Positions 6,955 to 7,010 of a stretch of 7,010 nucleotides of DNA are shown here, piece by piece (the first letter of the stretch is position 1; every line of letters begins with the position of its first letter). The notes below the pieces were generated by a model. The model was not told where the DNA came from and did no database searches. It was given only the letters and a program-made list of their open reading frames with translations. The stretch lies in assembly GCA_007116525.1 (NCBI GenBank), contig SKIH01000018.1:1-7010 (forward strand), given 5' to 3'. This DNA comes from Bacilli bacterium (GTDB lineage Bacteria; Bacillota_I; Bacilli_A; RF39; UBA660). A program made the translations under genes and the position numbers.

Positions 6955-7010
6955 ATGAAAAAAAGAACTGATTATATCGATTGGGATACTTACTTTATGG
7001 CAATAGCAAA
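6955..7010 (+). CDS. Probable deoxycytidylate (dCMP) deaminase, N-terminal fragment
   Basis: The first 18 codons read MKKRTDYIDWDTYFMAIA and run off the window. The pattern I-x-W-x-x-Y-F-M-A is the typical start of Bacillota dCMP deaminases, including ComEB of Bacillus subtilis. These zinc enzymes convert dCMP to dUMP, the substrate of thymidylate synthase. The zinc-binding motifs (HAE and PCxxC type) would lie beyond the window, so the call rests on the N-terminus only. A strong ribosome binding site (TTAGGAGGAT, 6943-6952) precedes ATG at 6955. The gap from the polC stop is 12 nt with no terminator, so co-transcription with polC is likely. Confidence 0.7.
   Translation, partial: MKKRTDYIDWDTYFMAIA

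Noticed and set aside
1..7010. CRISPR array, transposon ends, tRNA or rRNA genes, toxin-antitoxin or defence genes
   Set aside because: No repeated spacer pattern, terminal inverted repeats, cloverleaf or transposase motif was seen, and intergenic spaces are too short to hold them.

Overview
This is an A+T-rich (roughly 30% GC by eye), gene-dense chromosomal core segment with every gene on the + strand. It points to a low-GC Bacillota of the Bacilli type. The strongest evidence is a full-length Gram-positive PolC replicase (PHP, embedded proofreading exonuclease, zinc-finger palm). The prfA-prmC pair, AGGAGG-type ribosome binding sites and extended -10 promoters agree with this. TGA is used as a stop (prmC) and Trp is TGG, so a Mollicutes code is unlikely. 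A Gemella-like organism is my best guess, at low confidence.

Layout. (1) Positions 2-43 hold the last 13 codons of an unidentified upstream gene, closed by a hairpin/T-run terminator at 24-61. (2) prfA (release factor 1, 119-1177) overlaps prmC (release-factor glutamine methyltransferase, 1170-1883) by 8 nt. This is an enzyme-substrate pair: PrmC methylates the GGQ glutamine of PrfA. PrmC is unusually short at its N-terminus. A terminator at 1874-1896 is folded around the prmC stop codon. (3) A single gene for a DUF975-type integral membrane protein (1929-2552) appears to have its own promoter and ends in a perfectly palindromic terminator (2551-2574). (4) polC (2620-6942), encoding the replicative DNA polymerase III alpha subunit, has an extended -10 promoter only 16 nt from its ATG. 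It is followed after 12 nt by the start of a probable dCMP deaminase gene (6955 to the window end), with no terminator between them.

The three terminators and intervening promoters divide the window into an upstream unit, prfA-prmC, the DUF975 gene alone, and polC-dCMP deaminase. The last pair would put the replicase and an enzyme supplying dUMP for dTTP synthesis on one transcript; that link is inference.

No non-coding stretch exceeds about 80 bases. I see no RNA genes, mobile elements, CRISPR arrays or defence systems, and no convincing new system. The items worth a second look are the N-terminally short PrmC, the terminators built over stop codons, the near-leaderless promoters, and the gene order.
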